From Acanthosoma haemorrhoidale (lineage: Eukaryota > Arthropoda > Insecta > Hemiptera > Acanthosomatidae), in assembly GCA_930367205.1 (NCBI GenBank), contig OV884011.1, positions 39,569,754-39,633,753 on the forward strand: DNA of 64,000 nucleotides, given 5' to 3'. The translations under genes were made by a program, and so were the position numbers. A model generated the notes under the pieces. It saw only the letters and a list, made by a program, of their open reading frames with translations. It was not told where the DNA came from and did not search any database. Shown one piece after another: positions 48,901 through 59,571 of the stretch. Each line of letters opens with the position of its first letter. Position 1 is the first letter of the stretch.

Positions 48901-51900
48901 AGTACCAAGATTGTATTTATTTTTAGCAAAAACTGATTTATATTTGGAAATCATTCTATTTATTTCAGATGTTTGATAAAATTTTATTTTTATTTAAAAA
49001 TCTTCCTCTTTTACATGCTCATTAGAATTTCTGCTTGTAAATTTTTCAATTGAAAAAAATTCAAAATTAAAGAAATACATTTTCTTTACGTATATTGTCC
49101 TGATTTTAATTTTTAAATTATTATAAATAAAAAAGAAATATTTAAAAATAAATTAGAAAAATTGAAATTATTTTATTTTGACCAAAGTTACAAATATTGT
49201 AGGAGATATTCTTAAATTATATGAGAGGTTTAACCCTTTGTTTGCAAAGTTTATGAAATAAAAAGATATTATTAAAAGTTTATAATAAATAATAATTTAT
49301 TTAGCATGTTTCATTTAAGATGATCTCGGCTTATTGGTTCTAGTGTATTATTCTGGGTCTTTCACTATTTCATAATAAGATAAATGACTATGGGGAAACA
49401 ACAACGGCCAATTAGTCTTCTTTTTTTTCTGTCTCAACACAAAATTAATCAACATGAATTAAATAACTATAGTAAACTTGGGTATATTTAAAATAGTATT
49501 TACCTAATTCTCATATTTCAATCAATGATGGATGGATAATAACATGGATACATTCTGGATTGTCAGTGTTGGTCTCCTCCTCAAAATCATCCTTCTCTCT
49601 TAACTCCTAGCTTCGAAATCGCTCCATTGCTGGCCCAGAACTAATTGAGCTTCTACCACTCCTCTCTCTAACTATCATTTGTTTACTTGTGTCAATTTAT
49701 CCTGAGGTCATAAAACTAAGCATTCATACTCATAATTTCTATTTTAAACAAAAATTCACTTCCCAAAATACTTAAATATTTTTTCTTTTTTTTGTTTGTT
49801 TCATATCCCCTTGTTACAAAATTAATATATAGATCTACAAACGAATAAGTAAGTTATCCGATACTCTGTCTGATATATCAATGTAAACACTGTAATGCAT
49901 TAATGTAAGCCCAAAAGAAAGTTTTTTGAGGGAATGTTTATCTAAATAAATGGCTCACTGTGATTAGTTCCCAGGGGCCGCTAGAATCAACAGAGGTCAA
50001 GCTGACGTAGGGAAGATAATATTTTTGAACCATATTTTGGCTATTTTTAAGGTAATAGTCTGTTTACTTATTGCAGTTATTTTTAAGGTGATAAGACCTC
50101 TCAGAGAAAAACTGTATGGGCTTCTTTTGTATGAAAAACCGGGACTGAATAACGGAGTGAAAGAGTGGGTTTTTGACAATTTAGATAGTTTAGAAAACCT
50201 ACCAAACGTTGTCTCTCCTCAGAAACTAAATGGTAAGTATGCTTGATTTCCTTGCTTAATAATGATTAATCGGTTAACCGGGGAATTCCTTTGTTAATTA
50301 CGCAGCTTATAACGGGCGCGAACTCTTTCACTACGGTGTGTAAATACATCAAGCTTGGAGGACGTAATTTCATGTTATTATTTTTTTTATTTATGGTTAA
50401 AATAAATGAAAAGACTATGAAATATATATTTTTTTGTTTATTTATATATAAAGCACAAAGGAAAATACAAAATTACAAACAAGTAGAAAAGAATACCAAC
50501 AAAAAAATGGAAACATCGAATTAAAAAATTATAAATTTTACAAAGATAACAAAAATATATTTTTTATTTAGATACACAATAAAAAATATAAAAAAGTTAA
50601 CAATTACAGAACAATAAACAAAAGCACACAAATAAAATAGAAATATTGAGTTTAAAAAATTAAAATATGTATGTAAAAATTCAAAACTCAATTTCCGTGT
50701 GATATATTTTAAAACAATTGTTGTTACATAGTGCTACCTTACAATCCGGACACCAGTTTGTAGATTCTTTCCTAACACCTTTATTGTAGCAAAATCGGCA
50801 TTTTCTGGATTTAGTTTTTCCTATATCGCTTTTCATTTGTTCATATTTCTCGTTCACTTACATGAAAACTTTTAAATTTTTCTGACAAATTATTGATGAT
50901 TGGATCAATTTTATATGTTTTTCTATCAGATGTGTTGGGATGTAAACTTAGATTGTCTGTAAAATGCAAAAACTTACATAATAATCCAAACCTGCTTTCA
51001 CTCATAGTTTCATAAAAAAATGGTGTTTCAATTATTCTTCTTCTTGAAAAATAAAGTTCAAAAGCTGGTTTTCCAATTATTCCTTGTAATATTAGGAGCC
51101 CCAAAAAAATCATCATTTCAGCTTCATTTGTATCCTTCCATTTTCGAATTATTGAACGTGGTTTCAACTCAGGATCATTATCAAAAAATTGGGAGGCGTA
51201 CAAAATTGTTTGCTCTGTAATTAATTTGATAAGTTCCTCATCTCAAAAATTTTCAAGATAAAACGAAGGAACTTTTTTTGGAGGAGTATCGAAAGTTTTT
51301 CCAGGATGTGCAGTGAAGGGAAATGGTAGTCTTTCTGCATTTTGAGGTAGCCATTCTTCAGAAACAATGCTGTTGTTAGGACCAACTTCTTCATCATCTC
51401 CATTCTTAGTATCGCTCAATCCCGTGTCGTTAAATTATTTTAATTATTTCAGTTAAAATTACTGTCAGATGACTCCGATGACGAGCTCATAATACCTCTC
51501 CTTTTTCTACCTGCCCAGTACATTGATTTCATCATCACTGATATGGACACGCTTTCATTCATTTTTATGGATACTTATAAAAATGTATTCTAAAATAAAA
51601 AGGTTGGAATTATAAAAGATATAAGTTAATAATATATAATAAAAAAATAGGTAGGTAAGTGTAAGTACGTACCTGTCACTGCTCACCCAGAACACGTCCG
51701 CCATTCTCAATTGCGAAATGATACTGATTCCCTCCGTGCCTTAAATTCATGTTGAGACTGGATGGATGACTAATACCTTTGTTGTTTGAAAATATACGTC
51801 CCGCCCGTTCCAGGGCGCAACATATATTTCAAGGACGTATTCATATGTCCTACCCGTACCCGATATTGTTTACGTTTGACATATTTATATGTCCAGCTCG

Positions 51901-54900
51901 GTTAACTGGTTAAGCTAAAATGAACTTTAGTTTAAAAAATAAATATATTTATGACAAAAAATTATTTACTAGTTGTATTATCTATATCTCAGGTTTTCTT
52001 CTTCACATGCAATTGAAAACTTGAATTTATTTTTTACAAAGTTAATGTAATGAAATATATTTACTTAAATCGCTCCTTAATTGTAAAGTTTTATATTAAT
52101 GTTAAATTGGTACAACTGGGTGGTCTAATTAACAATAAACTAGTTTAAAGGATGAAGTGAGTAAGTTATTCACCAATATCCTTATGGGTGGTATAATTGA
52201 TAATAAATTAGTTGAAGGTTGAAGGGCTGATTTCCCTTGCTCAACATCCTGCACTTTATTTGCCACCTGATCCATGGTGGCCAGTATTGAGTATGGATTC
52301 CTAATTGGAAAAAAGATTCAATTGTTGTTTACAATAATTTGCTGCTACAAAGGGTTTGAATCATTAAGGGTTAATTATTCCCAGAAAGATTTATGTAGTT
52401 AAAAATATTTTTCACTATATATATCATAGTTAAGAGTTATTAATTAATTAGTTGTTAATACAAAAAATTTTTTTTATATACTCAATATGTTTAAGATTTT
52501 GTTTCCCTAATTAATCATTCGTGATTTTAATTTGCGAATTTAATTATACTAAGTCATTAAAATTCTGTTTGCAGATTCAACGCAACCTGACTTTTACCAA
52601 AAGCGGTGATATTATGAATGTTAGTTTTATTTAATGCCCTAAGAAGGTTTAGTGGTCTATAAGTACAAAAACGCGTAAAATAATAATAAGATTTATGACT
52701 TTTTTTAAATATTTATATTGAACAACTGTGGAGGCTGTGATGAATTCATTTAACTGCATGAATCCATCATCAAAATTTTCAAAAAAAAAAATAAAAGTTT
52801 GAGAAACTGCTCTTGAATATGTTAATGATAATAGTTAAATGAAACTTCTAAAATTAATCATGAAGGATTAATTAACAAGGTCATCGAAACCCTTAATTGT
52901 AAATAACTTTTTTTTAAATATATTTTTAGTTTCACATCCTGGCTTGATATCCTTATACAAAGGAAATGACACAGAGATGCAATGGTCCTTGTTAGGAGAC
53001 ATATTTAACATTACGCCTGTCTATGTTAAGGATTTAACCAAGCATTTGCTAGTTCCTGCTCTCATCTATAGATACATAAAGGTAATGATTTTCAGAGATT
53101 TCATCCCCGTTTTCAATTTTTTAAATAAAGGTAATGACTAACAATCTTGTTCCAACACTATTTGATTTATTTGGGTTGAATTCAGGGATCACAATAAAAT
53201 TTTAGCTCTGCTTCAGTTTCTTACAATTAAGTAACATTTCTGTTGATGTTTAATATATTCAATAAAAGACACCTCTCTTTTACTATCGCTGAAAGATCTT
53301 GATCTTGAAATTAAACATTTAGAAAGTGAAAAAACACCACTTTCTTAATGCCCCATTTCAAGATAAAGATCTTTGGCGGGAGCTGGAAATTAGCCTATCT
53401 ACCATGCGGAGAAGAATCAAATAAGAAACCTTTTTGGAAAGTATTTCACATCAATCCAGGATAAAAATTTAGCCAACATCAAGATGTGGGGACAGGTTCT
53501 CCAGCTGTTTTTAAAATGGAATGTTCTAAAAACAATCAGATGAATTGCCTGAAACTTAAAGGTAAAGCGATTAAATCCAAATACAACAAGTTTGCACAAT
53601 CCAATTTCCTAGGTTCCTTGAAGGTTGCCTTTTAATTATTTTGTGCCAGTGTTATCTGAATTCAGAATGGAACACTAATTTCAATATTAATTGCCTTTTA
53701 TTTCTAGGACAAAATTGAAGTGGAGGAATCGGAATTGAATGCATTAGTATTGTCTGCAGTCCTCGTCAAATACTTAAATGCTGAAGAACTTCGGATTCTT
53801 AAAATAGATAAAATTGGATCAAGAGCGATGAAACTTTTCAATCTCGTTACTTCTGCCTATGAAATAATATTGTTAATTTTAAAAATTTTGAAGAATCTAA
53901 TTCCAGCTGAAATGGTAATTAGCTGCGGTTTAATTGCCAAGTACTGATGATTTTTATAATATGTGCTGTTTATTTTCATAGAGAAAACAAATAATATAAT
54001 ATAGTATAATAACTGATATATATAACTAAAATAAATTCGTATTAGAATACCAGAAAAATAATTTTATGTATGAAATTGTCGATTGATAGTAATGTTTACA
54101 TTTTGTTCTAATATCTCCTTTTCACGTCCCCAAGTATGTAAACAATGTTTATACAGAGGTTCTTTTACATTTTTTTCCATGCATAGGTAGCCAGTACAGT
54201 ACATGATGTGAAGGTTTTGGATTCATCCTGATTAATTGCAAATATAAGTACAATAACTGATTGCAAATAAAACATATGAATAATGCCAAACCATCCTGAC
54301 CGATCGACCGTGATTTACAAGGTTTTTTTGCTAACATGATCATCATAGCCATATTGAATATTAATGCATGGTCAAATACCCAAACTTCTTTTATTGTTCG
54401 GTAGCTCTGAATTGGAATTTATATTTTAAAAATATTTCTAACTTTATGAGTAGACTTTAAACCATTGATAATCATTGTTTAGGTGGGAAATATGATGGCT
54501 ATTAACTGCTAACAGGATTCACCAGATTAAAAAAACGACCTTTGGTGGATCAGTCCTGATCATTAGTTGTTTTCCATTTGGGGTTTGTTATTTGAGGATT
54601 TGGAGGTATTCATCGGTATACATTAAATAACTGTCTATATAAAAACAAAGGCTGCAGCTCCCACACACACTTGTAACCACTGCTAAAATCAAAAGAATTG
54701 TCTCTTGCTATGCCCTCTTCAATCTTTCCAATATTATATACTAATATAAAATATATATTTAAATATTACTTAAATTTTAATTTCAATACAATGTATTTTT
54801 TTTATCTATATTGTTTTTTTTTCTAAACTTAATCTGAGGTTTTTTAGGTTTAGTTTATATTAAAATTAATTCTGGCGAAAGGAAAATTGTTAAATTACAA

Positions 54901-55850
54901 ATTGATTCATGAAATAAATATAAGCACGTCTGTGATAAAATTACAATGTTAAAACTAAACTTTAAATTTACCTTAATATAATCACGACTGGCCAGATTTA
55001 CTTAATTGTGAGTCCTTTTATGTTGGTTTCATCTGGGTTCTTTGTTTGTTCTCTGCGTGGTTCTTCCTTTGTTGCTTCATTGTCGTCCTTGTGCCATTCG
55101 GTCAGTACACGTCTACTACTCTCATCTCTTCAATCCTTCTTGTCCCGTGGGCGGGTCAAAATGAAAGAAGGCTGCTTATCGCTGTCTCGTCGTTCTTATA
55201 CTCCTCTGTAGCCTTCTTGATATTTTTAATGTTCTTATTTTCCAATGCCAGTTGTCTCAGATATTATTAACTTTTCTTATAAAGTTATCAAATCCAATAT
55301 TAAAATATTTATATTTAATTCTTGATATTATTTATATGATAACTATTAATATTAGATATAACGGAAACAAATAATGTTCATCCCTTCATAGCCGTGATCC
55401 ACGGGTCGTTTATCGCCCTTTTATGCCCGCTAATTTCGAATTTATATCAAAGGCAACATCACAAACTCACAATAAATATCATAACAGTATTTATGATAAA
55501 ATAAATTTCAAATGCATTGTGAAGCACTGTAAAATATAAATTTAATTTTTAGGCTGTACCTCATAATTATCAAGATGGTAAATTATTTCATATAATCTAT
55601 CAAATGAGCTGTGATAAAAACATGTCAAAGGAAGACATTTTGAAGGAGTTCCTTACAATATCATCTCTAGTAAGTATATTTTCAACTTTATTTAATCTAT
55701 GTACTAATCTATTTTATTTAAACTATTCCAATAAAATTTCATTTTAAATGATAAAATGTATGATTATTATTAGAATGACTTTTTTTTTTCTAATTGCAGA
55801 GCAATGGGCAAGCTCAGACTGATGAAATTGTCGCATTTATTGCAAGATGA
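30938..55850 (+). CDS. ASTE1: Asteroid/ASTE1-family XPG-type nuclease, copy B, complete (10 exons)
   Basis: Exons: 30938-31023, 37612-37972, 40189-40455, 41038-41260, 45454-45629, 50088-50232, 52930-53081, 53708-53914, 55553-55669, 55800-55850. Every junction is GT-AG, phases match throughout, and the sum is 1785 nt (594 residues plus stop). The start MGVSGL is the typical XPG/asteroid N-terminus. Acidic positions fit the family: D41 in VIVVDG, D89 in FYFDG, D155/E156/D158 in IDECDREIA, D177 and D179 in ATDTDF, and D230 in LVGND (helix-turn-helix region). Human ASTE1 is a structure-specific DNA nuclease acting in DNA end processing, and Drosophila asteroid is linked to EGF-receptor signalling; transfer of either role is inference. 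Length is somewhat below those homologs. Introns total about 23 kb and are full of transposons. Exon 6 uses a TTTTTAAG acceptor, chosen because it alone keeps phase with exon 5. Confidence 0.85.
31285..31855 (-). repeat. Truncated LTR, same family as the solo LTR at 43551-44427
   Basis: The reverse complement aligns with 43866-44427: TATGTTTTAGTCC, then CAGACCCCACACCTTCCTAG, and at the far end GGGCTAGGGTC. It lacks the first 320 bp of the LTR and is fused directly to LINE RT sequence at about 31855. Confidence 0.7.
31856..32691 (-). pseudogene. LINE ORF2 linker and reverse transcriptase start
   Basis: The linker ADASIPKFATVPTSLRKPPE is the usual segment before RT in Jockey ORF2. The RT opening HYRPISVLTQLSKIYERIL and then QQTGFSKRLSSDCNL and VTAMISLDF follow near 32050-31860. 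The catalytic YADD box is absent because the element is cut off just after. Confidence 0.7.
33230..33433 (-). pseudogene. LINE ORF2 start, AP-endonuclease N-terminus
   Basis: Begins MIGHNILNYNVFGL, then DIEAILYCHNPDVAVQTDT, the LNxNGL and E-motif region of Jockey-type endonucleases, and ends at a stop after SGGVAI. The start codon overlaps the ORF1 stop as TAATG (33435-33431), an arrangement known to allow termination-reinitiation in some LINEs. Confidence 0.65.
33433..34242 (-). pseudogene. LINE ORF1 (Gag-like), one in-frame stop
   Basis: Start MKIGAALWENCKYFLEILSE, with a basic, proline-rich first third. After an in-frame TAA (33922-33924) the same frame continues with HTYAPRGTKPNKKFLLHQFD and HPIEEIQNHI, the pre-zinc-knuckle domain of Jockey-type ORF1 proteins. 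It ends before any CCHC knuckles, so it appears shortened. Its stop overlaps the ORF2 start. Confidence 0.65.
34893..35499 (+). repeat. LTR-like repeat, in copy-B intron 1
   Basis: TGTTAATAACATATTAGG to AAAATATTACAACA, with family landmarks and the 100-bp AT-rich upstream part starting at about 34794 (ACAATATATTATTC). Both ends carry AATATA, a likely target duplication. Confidence 0.7.
35500..37611. other. Rest of copy-B intron 1, nothing recognised
   Basis: AT-rich intron without identified repeats. Short open frames around 35747-36181 show no family resemblance. A frame open from 37556 runs into exon 2, but the TTTCAG acceptor at 37606-37611 fits the exon 1 phase. Confidence 0.4.
38035..38340 (+). 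repeat. Dispersed repeat, copy 2
   Basis: Second copy of the repeat at 12090-12375, in intron 2 of copy B. It is outside the segmental duplication, so it is an independent insertion. Confidence 0.65.
39306..39957 (+). repeat. LTR-like repeat, in copy-B intron 2
   Basis: TGTTAATAATTATATAGG to ATATCACAACA. It is closest to the copy at 8004-8625 (shared GTTATATCAGGGTTC upstream). The left flank AACAATATA and right AACAATATA match the pattern of the copy at 34893. Confidence 0.7.
41304..41400 (+). repeat. Possible tRNA-derived SINE remnant
   Basis: CCCCGTAGCATAGTGGTTAA carries a good pol III A-box and resembles the 5' part of insect tRNA-related SINEs. The expected B-box 40-50 nt later is degenerate (GTGACTTCTATTAG), and no cloverleaf can be closed. 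Confidence 0.4.
41696..44840 (+). mobile_element. Gypsy (Mag/K02A2.6-like) retrotransposon remnant split by a solo LTR
   Basis: Sense with copy B, in intron 4. GTGGCAACGAGGG near 41695 resembles the primer-binding region of this group. Gag traces (DLNAEDIDSYLQRLK near 42040) and a CCHC-like knuckle (42430-42530) follow. Then come the protease FMVDIGSSKTLIDHELF (42657), RT with CELDLNNAYLQLEVEEN (43340) and FGLLSSPVIFQMVLDKI (43450), and after the inserted LTR the RT/connection part NFLYSNLEQYNVKINLDKS (44463). Many stops and frameshifts are present; RNase H and integrase are gone. Confidence 0.75.
43551..44427 (+). repeat. Solo LTR inserted in Gypsy RT
   Basis: 877 bp, starting TGTTGTGGCCACC and ending GCCGGACA, with a CRE-like TGACGTCA at 43666 and a TATA box in CCTATATAAG at 43746. 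Flanks are GGGGA and GGGGG, an approximate 5-bp duplication. The RT frame stops at the left edge and resumes right after the right edge. The 140-codon open stretch at 44016-44438 inside it looks like chance. Confidence 0.75.
44841..45453. other. End of copy-B intron 4, nothing recognised
   Basis: An A15 run at 44880-44894 could be a poly(A) trace, but no retroposed body precedes it that I can identify. Confidence 0.4.
47280..49080 (-). pseudogene. Gypsy RT-RNase H remnant (unit B), antisense in copy-B intron 5
   Basis: The RT part (48060-49080) is the partner of 3998-4885 and has the same FQWACLPFGLKTSPGTF block. Unit B additionally keeps RNase H: VYTDNKPLENMNLKSRTDE and YAPGNTNLEADRLSRNPLL (about 47790-47630). 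Unit A has an LTR fragment and an integrase tail in its place. Multiple stops. Confidence 0.7.
50270..51909 (-). mobile_element. piggyBac-type element, internally deleted, with TTAA target duplication
   Basis: Flanked by TTAA (50266-50269 and 51910-51913). Terminal repeats of about 13 bp, TCGGTTAACCGGG and CCAGTTAACCGAG, follow on each side. Length is 1640 bp. Unit A has one TTAA at the same place (9325-9328) and no element, a clean empty site. Confidence 0.9.
50690..51580 (-). pseudogene. piggyBac transposase, deleted and frameshifted
   Basis: The minus-strand N-terminal part contains PFPFTAHPGKTF, then ASQFFDNDPELKPRSIIRKW, EAEMMIFLGLLILQGIIGKP and TMSESRFGLLCKFLHFTD, standard piggyBac transposase blocks. 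A large internal deletion after FKSFHVSEREI removes the catalytic DDD core. The C-terminal cysteine-rich domain CRFCYNKG and NWCPDCKVALC follows to about 50690. At least one early frame break is near 51430. Confidence 0.85.
54851..55485 (+). repeat. LTR-like repeat, older subfamily (unit B)
   Basis: Counterpart of 16511-17143, in the intron before the penultimate exon of copy B. Confidence 0.65.
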
Positions 55851-55981
55851 GTCCTGAAACCTTTTATATAATAGTCATTAAAATATAGACTTTCAAAATA
55901 AGAAAATTTTGTATACCTGTATTTTTTTATTATTTGATATACCACTTCTATATTTTTTTTTAAAGTACATGTAAATTGTGC

Positions 55982-55987
55982 AATAAA
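55982..55987 (+). promoter_or_regulatory. Poly(A) signal AATAAA, copy B
   Basis: Canonical hexamer about 130 nt after the copy-B stop codon, matching the copy-A position. Confidence 0.5.
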
Positions 55988-57339
55988 TATACATACAAAA
56001 TTATTTGTTTATATGTGCCCGAAAATTCTTTTAGTGAGTCAGAAGCAAATATTCAAGCCATGGCTGCAAAAACAATCACAATGACAGTACTAATGACTTT
56101 TTATAATTATAGTCCATTTAAGTTTGCTCGTGATACATATTATTATTGAGGGTGTTAAGATCTTTAACTTGATGCCCTACTCATTACCATAAGAAAATAT
56201 TTGTTATAATTATTAAGTAATTTATTAATGACCCTTCATTACTATTGTCATGGATAATTATTATTTTTAGTGAAATCAGGCTGCATTTTATGAGAGTATA
56301 GGGAATTGTACCTGAGTATTTTTCAAAATTCAATTTCATCTTTGCTTCTTGTTAAAAATATATTTTGAAAAATTTTCTGACTCGGGTTTTAACTTGCCTT
56401 GCTTCATAGACAAGTACTTTTGACATTATTTTTATTATACCTCTTTTCAGTAGCAGCTGTAAATAAAACATTGCAAATAATTTTATGAAATACATACTCT
56501 AGACTGCTCACTTGGGTGTTCAATATTTTGATGATAACAATTTTACCTGTGGCACTTGAGCTCTCAGGAAGTGTACTTTCTTTGTTATGAGTCATGTCCT
56601 TCCATGAATTTTTGATGCAAGTACCCCTCTACAATCAAGTGCATCTCCACCCACCCATCCCTCGCCCCTTAGTCAAATTTTGGTGATGCAGTCCAAATGC
56701 CACTGCGAGGCCGCTTGTTTTACTTAGAACCACCAAAAAAGGGGGCTCACATATGATGTCTAGACTAATGCAACTGCTCCAGGAAATGAAGGTTCTGAGT
56801 TTAAATGAAATCCCTGGATGAAAAGTGAATTCATTTCATTTCGATAAATAAGATACCTTGCCTTTCAGTCCTGAATGGAATTACACTGTGGGGTAAATAA
56901 ACAAGCAATATAATTCAATGAAACACATGCTAATTAATGTCTCTTGTCGATGTGCTCTATATGACCATGTTTTATTTCAAAACTTATACAAATATCCTTA
57001 AATAAAATATGGTTTGAAAATCAGGAATGATAGATATTATGAGAATCATTTTTATTTTTAAAATAATCCTGTGCAGAGTGTCACTCATCTGTAAAAGGGG
57101 CTCTGCATCGCTTCCAATCTAGAAAATGAGTTAATTTTTAAAAATGAGATTTAAGTTTTATTGGTGATATAAAATAGTAATATAATAATTTGTATCCAAG
57201 GTTAAGATCAAATGATCTTTTGTATTTTAATTTGGAAGAGAAGGTTCATACAGCTATCAACAAATGGAACTGCTGGCTAAACCTGTTAGCATATACCATA
57301 TCAAACCGCCATATATATCTGTTACTGAATGATTTACCC

Positions 57340-58323
57340 TATTGTTGGTCTGATGTCAATTCCTCAACGTTTCAACCAGGATGAGTTAAATGACCTCACC
57401 AGAGATCTCAACCTGTCAAAAGAAGCTTCTGAATTACTACCTTCCAGGTTGAAATGAAGGACAGAAATTTGCCGGAACAAGGAACCAAAATTACAGTATA
57501 CCGTACAAGAGAAAAGGGTCAGCTGCCCATCTCGTTATGTCAAGTCTGTTTTTCTTACTTTGTCATGGAAAAAAAATGGGTCTTCCTGGCTGGCTACTTT
57601 CCAGTTGACTAGTGCTTGTTTATTGACAGCTCAAAGTGAAGTTTGAAATGTGCCCTACACAATGGGAATAAATATGGTCCAATACCAATTGCTCACTAAA
57701 CGAAAATAAAAAAAGAATATAACTCATCATAGTTTTGGTCTTGGGGAAGGTAAAGTATCATTAACATCAATGGGTGATTTACGTAGACTTAACAATGGTA
57801 AACTTTCTCCTTTGACAGCAAATGACCACATCAAATATCTTTGCTTCTTGTGCCTCTGGGATAGCAGAGAAAAGAGGGGCCTAAGAGACAAAACATGGAT
57901 GATGGGGAAAATATTGTCATTAACTAACGACTCCTTAGATGAAAATCATTTTTCTTCCACTGCATATGAAGCTGGGCCTCATGAAGCAAACGAAAGGCAC
58001 TTGATAAGAAGGGACCATTTGTTGCATATATAGGGGGGAAAGCTGGTTTATTTGACAGCCCACAAGTAAGACAACTCATCAAGGATCCTGCCATTGTAAA
58101 ATTTTATGAATGAGGCTGAGCGAAAAGGCTGGACTTCATTTGTTACATTTGTCGGAAATAATCTGAGCAAACGCTCAGCTGGAAACTATGTTGAACTGGT
58201 AAATGAGATGCTTAACAGTTTTAAATCGATTGGCTGTAACATGATTATTAAGGTGCGCTATTTACACAGCCACTTAAACCGTTTTCCAGAAAATTTAGGA
58301 GGCACCATTGAACAAGGTGAATG
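57340..58323 (+). pseudogene. Arthropod-family pseudogene, longer copy (unit B)
   Basis: Same family as 19780-20197 but continuing past the duplication breakpoint. Additional blocks are KYLCFLCLWDSR near 57835, a DSPQVRQLIKDP block near 58055, then KSIGCNMIIKVRYLHSHLNR and FPENLGG before a stop at 58322. At least three frame changes separate the blocks, including stops near 57460 and 58031. The order of the blocks follows the intact family. Confidence 0.65.
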
Positions 58324-59090
58324 ATTTCACTAGGATATTAAAATTATTGAAGATGTCTAGTGTTCATTGACCAGTTGGTTTCATCGATGACTTTTTCCTC
58401 TATCTTTTTATATAATAATAAAAATTCTGTGTTTAATTTTTTTTATTTGATTCATAGATTTAACTCAAAACAGTCTAACGTATATTTCACTAAAATTTCA
58501 TCTTAAAAATTTGAGCTCCTAGGCAGAAACTAATGCCATATTTGAATTCAGGACATCAAATTCATATGAAATTAGCTCCAAATACTCCATCACCAAAACA
58601 TCTGTTGGCTTGTGTTATTTATTAGTAATTATAAGAGTATATTTGGAAAATAAAGTTATAAATAAATCTGCCAAATAATTGTGTAGGCCATTTTGAATAT
58701 TTGATTGACTGGCCTTCAAGCATGTGTTTTGATTCTTGCAGTCTTTATTGGATTTATTTTTAAGAAGTTTTTGAGGTAGTTTTAGTTTGTGTGCATTTAT
58801 TGTAAGATATGATTGGTACTGAAGATAGACGATTTATTATATGTAATTGTAAGCTTATAACATTCATTGTAGATTCAAATTACTATGTTTCAATACTTAA
58901 TCAAACATGATATTTGATGACCTTTTCAAAATTATGAAATAAAACCCCTGAGTTTTAAACTCCATTAATATTACAATATTTGGTTTAGTATTTTTATTAT
59001 TTAAAATATATATACGAATATAAAATGTATGTATATTATTACATTCTTGTTTCAAATTAAATTTATTTTTAATTTTATCTTTTTATTTAT
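58324..59090. other. No recognisable gene
   Basis: AT-rich; no open frame or repeat that I can identify between the pseudogene and the LTR pair. Confidence 0.4.
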
Positions 59091-59117
59091 TTTTTACTAT
59101 CTGAGGTTTTTAGGTTC

Positions 59118-59553
59118 TGCTCATAAATAAATAATTCTGGCAAAAAGGTGAATTTAATATTACAAATAAAAAAAAACTTATATTAATTATATAAATACTT
59201 GTCTATAAATTTGCTTCCTTTTCTTCTTTAATTCTCTTCATTCATCTTCAATCAAAATTAATACTTTTCAATCAAAGAAATTTATCTTCTGTTCTTCTTT
59301 AAGTCCACAATCATTAACTAAAAGAAGTTTTTAAGTTTTTCTTACTTGCTGGTTAAAGCTAATTTGTATCATGGGCTGATCCCAAAACTAGAGTGACCTA
59401 ACGTACTGTTCCCTCTTGAACAACAATAACAACCATCTTGTTTTTCCTAACCATCCTCTTTTGTTTTTATTGCCTTCTTGATACATGGTTCGATTAAATC
59501 TTTTTATTTCAAGTTCTTGATAAATAAATTTTACATTATCCAATATCACAACA
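59118..59553 (+). repeat. LTR-like repeat, divergent + copy
   Basis: Starts after AGGTTC, contains AATAATTCTGGCAAAAAGG and ends CAATATCACAACA. Much of the middle is unlike other copies. Confidence 0.5.
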
Positions 59554-59571
59554 ATATATTGTTGTGATATT
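59542..59571. repeat. 30-bp perfect palindrome at an LTR-LTR junction
   Basis: Formed by the AATATCACAAC end of the + copy, an AATATATT centre (the presumed target sequence) and the inverted GTTGTGATATT start of the minus copy. Confidence 0.85.

Larger units (their letters stand above)
45832..57731 (+). repeat. Segmental duplication, unit B (portion matching the window start)
   Basis: Direct-orientation partner of 1-20197. It lacks the LTR clusters and Bel-Pao fragment of unit A and instead carries a piggyBac element at 50270-51909 and a stretch of Gypsy RNase H sequence at about 47280-47980. The minus-strand Gypsy RT remnant and the LTR at 54851-55485 are in both units and so predate the duplication. 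Confidence 0.9.
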
